Below are positions 61,257 to 64,000 of a stretch of 64,000 nucleotides of DNA, piece after piece. The notes below the pieces were generated by a model. That model searched no databases. It was not told the origin of the DNA and worked only from the letters and a program-made list of their open reading frames with translations. Source of the DNA: Bacteroidota bacterium (GTDB lineage Bacteria; Bacteroidota; Bacteroidia; Flavobacteriales; Flavobacteriaceae); assembly GCA_018267095.1 (NCBI GenBank), contig JAFDZC010000003.1, positions 62,001 to 126,000 on the forward strand. Reading direction: 5' to 3'. Position numbers and translations under genes: made by a program. Within the stretch, counting starts at the first letter, position 1, and each line of letters begins with the position of its first letter.

Positions 61257-64000
61257 TATTCTTTGATGATTTTTTGAATACTGCTTCCGAGTTCTGAAGT
61301 CACGCGAACCAAATACATTCCACGGACTTTGCCGGATAAATCGAGCGAAGTTTGATGTTCAGCAGCCGAATGACTTTCTAAAACGCGCCCTTGTATGTCG
61401 AGTAATTCAACTTTATGAAGATTGCTGTTGGCCGTTATGTTCAAGATGTTTTTTACCGGATTCGGTGTCATTGAAACTTTTGAGCGTCCAAATTCGTCCA
61501 GCGCCAACAAAGAAACCGTTGTTGTGGTTTGGTTGGTGATGATTGGGAAATTGTAGTCAAAATAAATTTCAGCTTTGTTTTTTACGGCATTGCCCAGAAT
61601 CAGATTGTTTTTGGTCTTGATTTTAAACGCGACAAAACCGTGACTTCCGGGCTCGTCAGCTGATTCGGCCGGAAGATTGATGTTCTGAAAAATAAATTCG
61701 GCTTTGTTTCCGGTAATGCGGGTAGTCATTGGGTGTGAACTCGCGATTAACTGTAAAGAATTCACATCAAAAACTGCGGTATCTAACAAATCTTTGACCA
61801 CAACAAATTCGGCCGGTGCGGTTCCGGTATTTTGAAAGCGAATCACATAATGCAAATAATCGCCCACCATTTCCGGGGTGATGTGCTCGCCTTCAAGACA
61901 GGTTTTGTCATTGGGATCATAGGAACCAATAGCCGTTTCATTTAAAGCAAAAGTGTTGTCGTCGGGAGTTTCATCACCCGAAATTGGGCTGATTACCGCA
62001 GTAAAACTCAAAACATCTCCTATGTTGACTGGAGGTGTTTCGGTAGGAGCATTCACATTAAATTGGACATGAATAACGCTACTTTCAAAGGGATAGAGAT
62101 TGCTGTAATTCCATACCAAATGATTGACAGATTGATTGTCAACAGGAAGGCTGGCACTTAAGAAATCCAAAACGGCGTCGTCAAAGGTCAAATCAATGTT
62201 TCCGGATTGAATCTGATTTCCTTTGTTTTTAATGATGATTCTAAAGTCAACATCAAAACCGGGTCTGACCTGTGTGTATGGAAAAAAGACAACATCTACA
62301 TCTGGATGAACACCATTGGGTGCAAAGCAGAAGTTTCGGGTCTGCGTTATATTGTTGACATTCGAGAAGTTGACCACGGTTGAAGCGGGCGTGACTGAGA
62401 AATAAGGGTTTTCAAGTGTGGGCGTGATGGTGTAGTTTCCGGCTTGTGTAAAAAATGAGTAATTTCCGGTAGCATTGGTGAAAGTGGCTCCGGTTTGGGT
62501 TCCATCGTTGATGTTCATTTTAATCAAGGGCACCAAAAAATCTGACGGATCACAACCATTTCCATTCAAATCATAAGCACTCGCGCCGGTTATGGTATTG
62601 TAGTCTCCGCCGGGGGTAAAGGTACAATAAGAGTTGACCTGCACATTATTATATCCAAAGCCTATTAAATAACTCATAGCGGTAGGAATGTCATTTTCAT
62701 TTGCGCAAACAAACTGTATATTTGGGCAAAAGTCTGCGAAAAAACTAGGAAATCCGTGGGTGTAATTGTCTTTAAAATTAATGTATCTAAGGTTCGGATT
62801 GCGGGAGAAATCAAGGTACAAATACCCCTGACCGTTCGTTAAATCAAGCGATTCAAATAAATTATCAGTACATTGAAGATGATAAACACTATCTGGTATT
62901 TCAAGAGTGGTTAAAAGATTGTTATTACAATTTAAATAAGATAGAAGTGGATTGTGGGATAAATCTAAACTGCTCATTCCTAACCATGAACAATTCAATA
63001 TTTCTAATGCGGTCTGTTGTGAAATATTGAGGGTGTTGAATAAATTGCTACTAACATCCAGATATTTTAAATTTACAAATGGGCTTAAATCTATATTGCT
63101 GAACTGACAACCAGCTATTTCTAAACGATGTAAATTGACCAGATTGTTCAGGTTTACAAGAGTAATCTGTTGATTATAGCTGCAATTCAAAATATCTAAG
63201 GAGGTTAAATTACCGACCGCTAACGTTTGGATTTGATTGCCGCTACAATTCAATTCAATCAAATTTATGAGTCCGGCAACATCCAAACTACTAATTTGAT
63301 TAGCTGCACAATTCAATCGCTCGAGTTGAATTAAACTACCAACATCAAGACTGGAGATGAAGTTGTTTGCGCTGCAATCTAATTCTTTAAGATTGCTCAG
63401 TGCAGACACGTTTAAGGAATTCAGTGAATTAAAATGAACATCAAGTTTTTCGAGTTGTGGTAAATTAGTGGTGTTGATTGACATGATGTGATTGCTTCCG
63501 GCGCGAACTTCTTTTAAGTGGATTAAATTTGAAAGATCCAGACTCGTGAGTTGATTGTCTGTACATATCAAGGTTTCAAGATTTGGAACAGCTGATAAGT
63601 TGATGCTCGTTAGCGGGCAGTTGGTAAAACTAAGATTTTTCAAATGTGGTAAACTCGCAAAATTGGTTTCAAATCCGGTAACGTTTTCTAGCTCTATATT
63701 TTCAAGATTTGGCAGGCTCGAAAACTGAAAGTTTGATAAATCACTCTGAACACTAAATAGGTTTTTAACATTCGTCAAACCTGTCATATTTAAATTCGGT
63801 AATGTGAAAGCATGATTGATGTATAATTTCTCCAGATGTATCAATGCGGTTAAATCTATTGATGCCGCAGAAATAGAGTTAATGCTCAACTCGGTTACGT
63901 TGGTAAAGGCTTCTAATCCGGTTAAATTGTTGATTGGAAAACTGTAGCCTTGTTGATTTACATAATCATTCAAGAAAAAAAGAGTAACGGCTAAAGCTTC
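61256..64000 (-). CDS. Leucine-rich-repeat T9SS-secreted surface protein (5' end outside the window)
   Basis: 914 residues up to the window edge; the frame is open at 64000 (EALAVTLFFLNDYVNQQGYS), so the N-terminus and signal are missing. Residues ~20-410 hold roughly 18 leucine-rich repeats of about 21 residues (for example NLKELDCSANNFISSLDVGS, HLKEVRAGSNHIMSINTTNL). A SdrD/carboxypeptidase-like module follows (ASAYDLNGNGCDPSDFLVPL), then a DUF11/DUF7619-like part (GSYDPNDKTCLEGEHITPEM, YLHYVIRFQNTGTAPAEFVV). A type A sorting domain ends the protein (VSMTPNPVKNILNITANSNL, GMYLVRVTSELG). Exported by the type IX system; probably a binding protein on the surface. Confidence 0.88.
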   Translation of the reverse strand, partial: EALAVTLFFLNDYVNQQGYSFPINNLTGLEAFTNVTELSINSISAASIDLTALIHLEKLYINHAFTLPNLNMTGLTNVKNLFSVQSDLSNFQFSSLPNLENIELENVTGFETNFASLPHLKNLSFTNCPLTSINLSAVPNLETLICTDNQLTSLDLSNLIHLKEVRAGSNHIMSINTTNLPQLEKLDVHFNSLNSLNVSALSNLKELDCSANNFISSLDVGSLIQLERLNCAANQISSLDVAGLINLIELNCSGNQIQTLAVGNLTSLDILNCSYNQQITLVNLNNLVNLHRLEIAGCQFSNIDLSPFVNLKYLDVSSNLFNTLNISQQTALEILNCSWLGMSSLDLSHNPLLSYLNCNNNLLTTLEIPDSVYHLQCTDNLFESLDLTNGQGYLYLDFSRNPNLRYINFKDNYTHGFPSFFADFCPNIQFVCANENDIPTAMSYLIGFGYNNVQVNSYCTFTPGGDYNTITGASAYDLNGNGCDPSDFLVPLIKMNINDGTQTGATFTNATGNYSFFTQAGNYTITPTLENPYFSVTPASTVVNFSNVNNITQTRNFCFAPNGVHPDVDVVFFPYTQVRPGFDVDFRIIIKNKGNQIQSGNIDLTFDDAVLDFLSASLPVDNQSVNHLVWNYSNLYPFESSVIHVQFNVNAPTETPPVNIGDVLSFTAVISPISGDETPDDNTFALNETAIGSYDPNDKTCLEGEHITPEMVGDYLHYVIRFQNTGTAPAEFVVVKDLLDTAVFDVNSLQLIASSHPMTTRITGNKAEFIFQNINLPAESADEPGSHGFVAFKIKTKNNLILGNAVKNKAEIYFDYNFPIITNQTTTTVSLLALDEFGRSKVSMTPNPVKNILNITANSNLHKVELLDIQGRVLESHSAAEHQTSLDLSGKVRGMYLVRVTSELGSSIQKIIKE

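Noticed and set aside
61900-63960. Regular ~63-bp periodicity that might suggest a repeat array or CRISPR
   Set aside because: The period equals 21 codons of a continuous frame and corresponds to leucine-rich repeats; there are no constant direct repeats with unique spacers.

Overview
The window reads as chromosomal DNA of a member of the Flavobacteriia (Bacteroidetes), probably Flavobacterium or a close relative. Evidence: promoters of the TTG / TAnnTTTG type and few Shine-Dalgarno sequences, two type IX secretion (T9SS) sorting-domain proteins, a GldA-type gliding ABC ATPase, a GLPGLI-family protein, DUF5686 and DUF3857 proteins, a fused DAHP synthase/chorismate mutase and a methionine synthase split into two genes. 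There is no prophage, insertion sequence or CRISPR array. Genes are dense and mostly housekeeping.

Layout. 1-6441: end of an L,D-transpeptidase gene, tRNA-Gly(UCC), a TonB-like protein, thyA, a bifunctional nuclease, etfB-etfA and pdhB. 6562-15014: DUF5686 protein, DNA glycosylase, the ion-pumping pyrophosphatase hppA with an unusual cysteine-rich tail, DinB-like protein, deoxynucleoside kinase, GLPGLI protein. 15065-27802: a methionine/SAM block made of metK, metY-metX-hom plus a desaturase-like gene, the split metH pair and metF. 27836-33059: acyloxyacyl hydrolase-like protein, a lipoprotein, gldA and a tetR-aarF-TIGR03643 operon. 33122-48307: an aromatic amino acid operon (aminotransferase, tyrA, DAHP synthase/chorismate mutase), rsgA, dtd, three DUF3857 proteins, a MazG-like protein, aroA and queA. 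48497-64000: SIMPL protein, kynU, a large unrecognised protein, a ureohydrolase, amt, a cryptochrome/photolyase operon, kmo, a lipoprotein, a cupin protein and a partial leucine-rich-repeat T9SS protein.

The most notable content is in the leader regions. The metY operon is preceded by two tandem short ORFs rich in Met and Cys codons. Each is followed by an intrinsic terminator and contains a segment able to pair with the 5' arm of that terminator, which is the layout of ribosome-mediated attenuation. The aromatic operon has a similar leader rich in Tyr/Phe codons. metH is preceded by a SAM-I riboswitch, and metK by a leader that resembles SAM-II. So about 7 kb of methionine genes appear to be governed by three kinds of cis-acting RNA.

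A second link joins two distant operons. A 36-bp inverted repeat, TTTTGTTTAA-N16-TTAAACAAAA, lies upstream of the flavin reductase-DUF2256-cryptochrome-photolyase operon. A near-copy with identical spacing overlaps the promoter of tetR-aarF-TIGR03643. This suggests the TetR protein controls a small light or oxidative-stress regulon. Five GC-rich intergenic elements in two related subfamilies are also scattered through the window.
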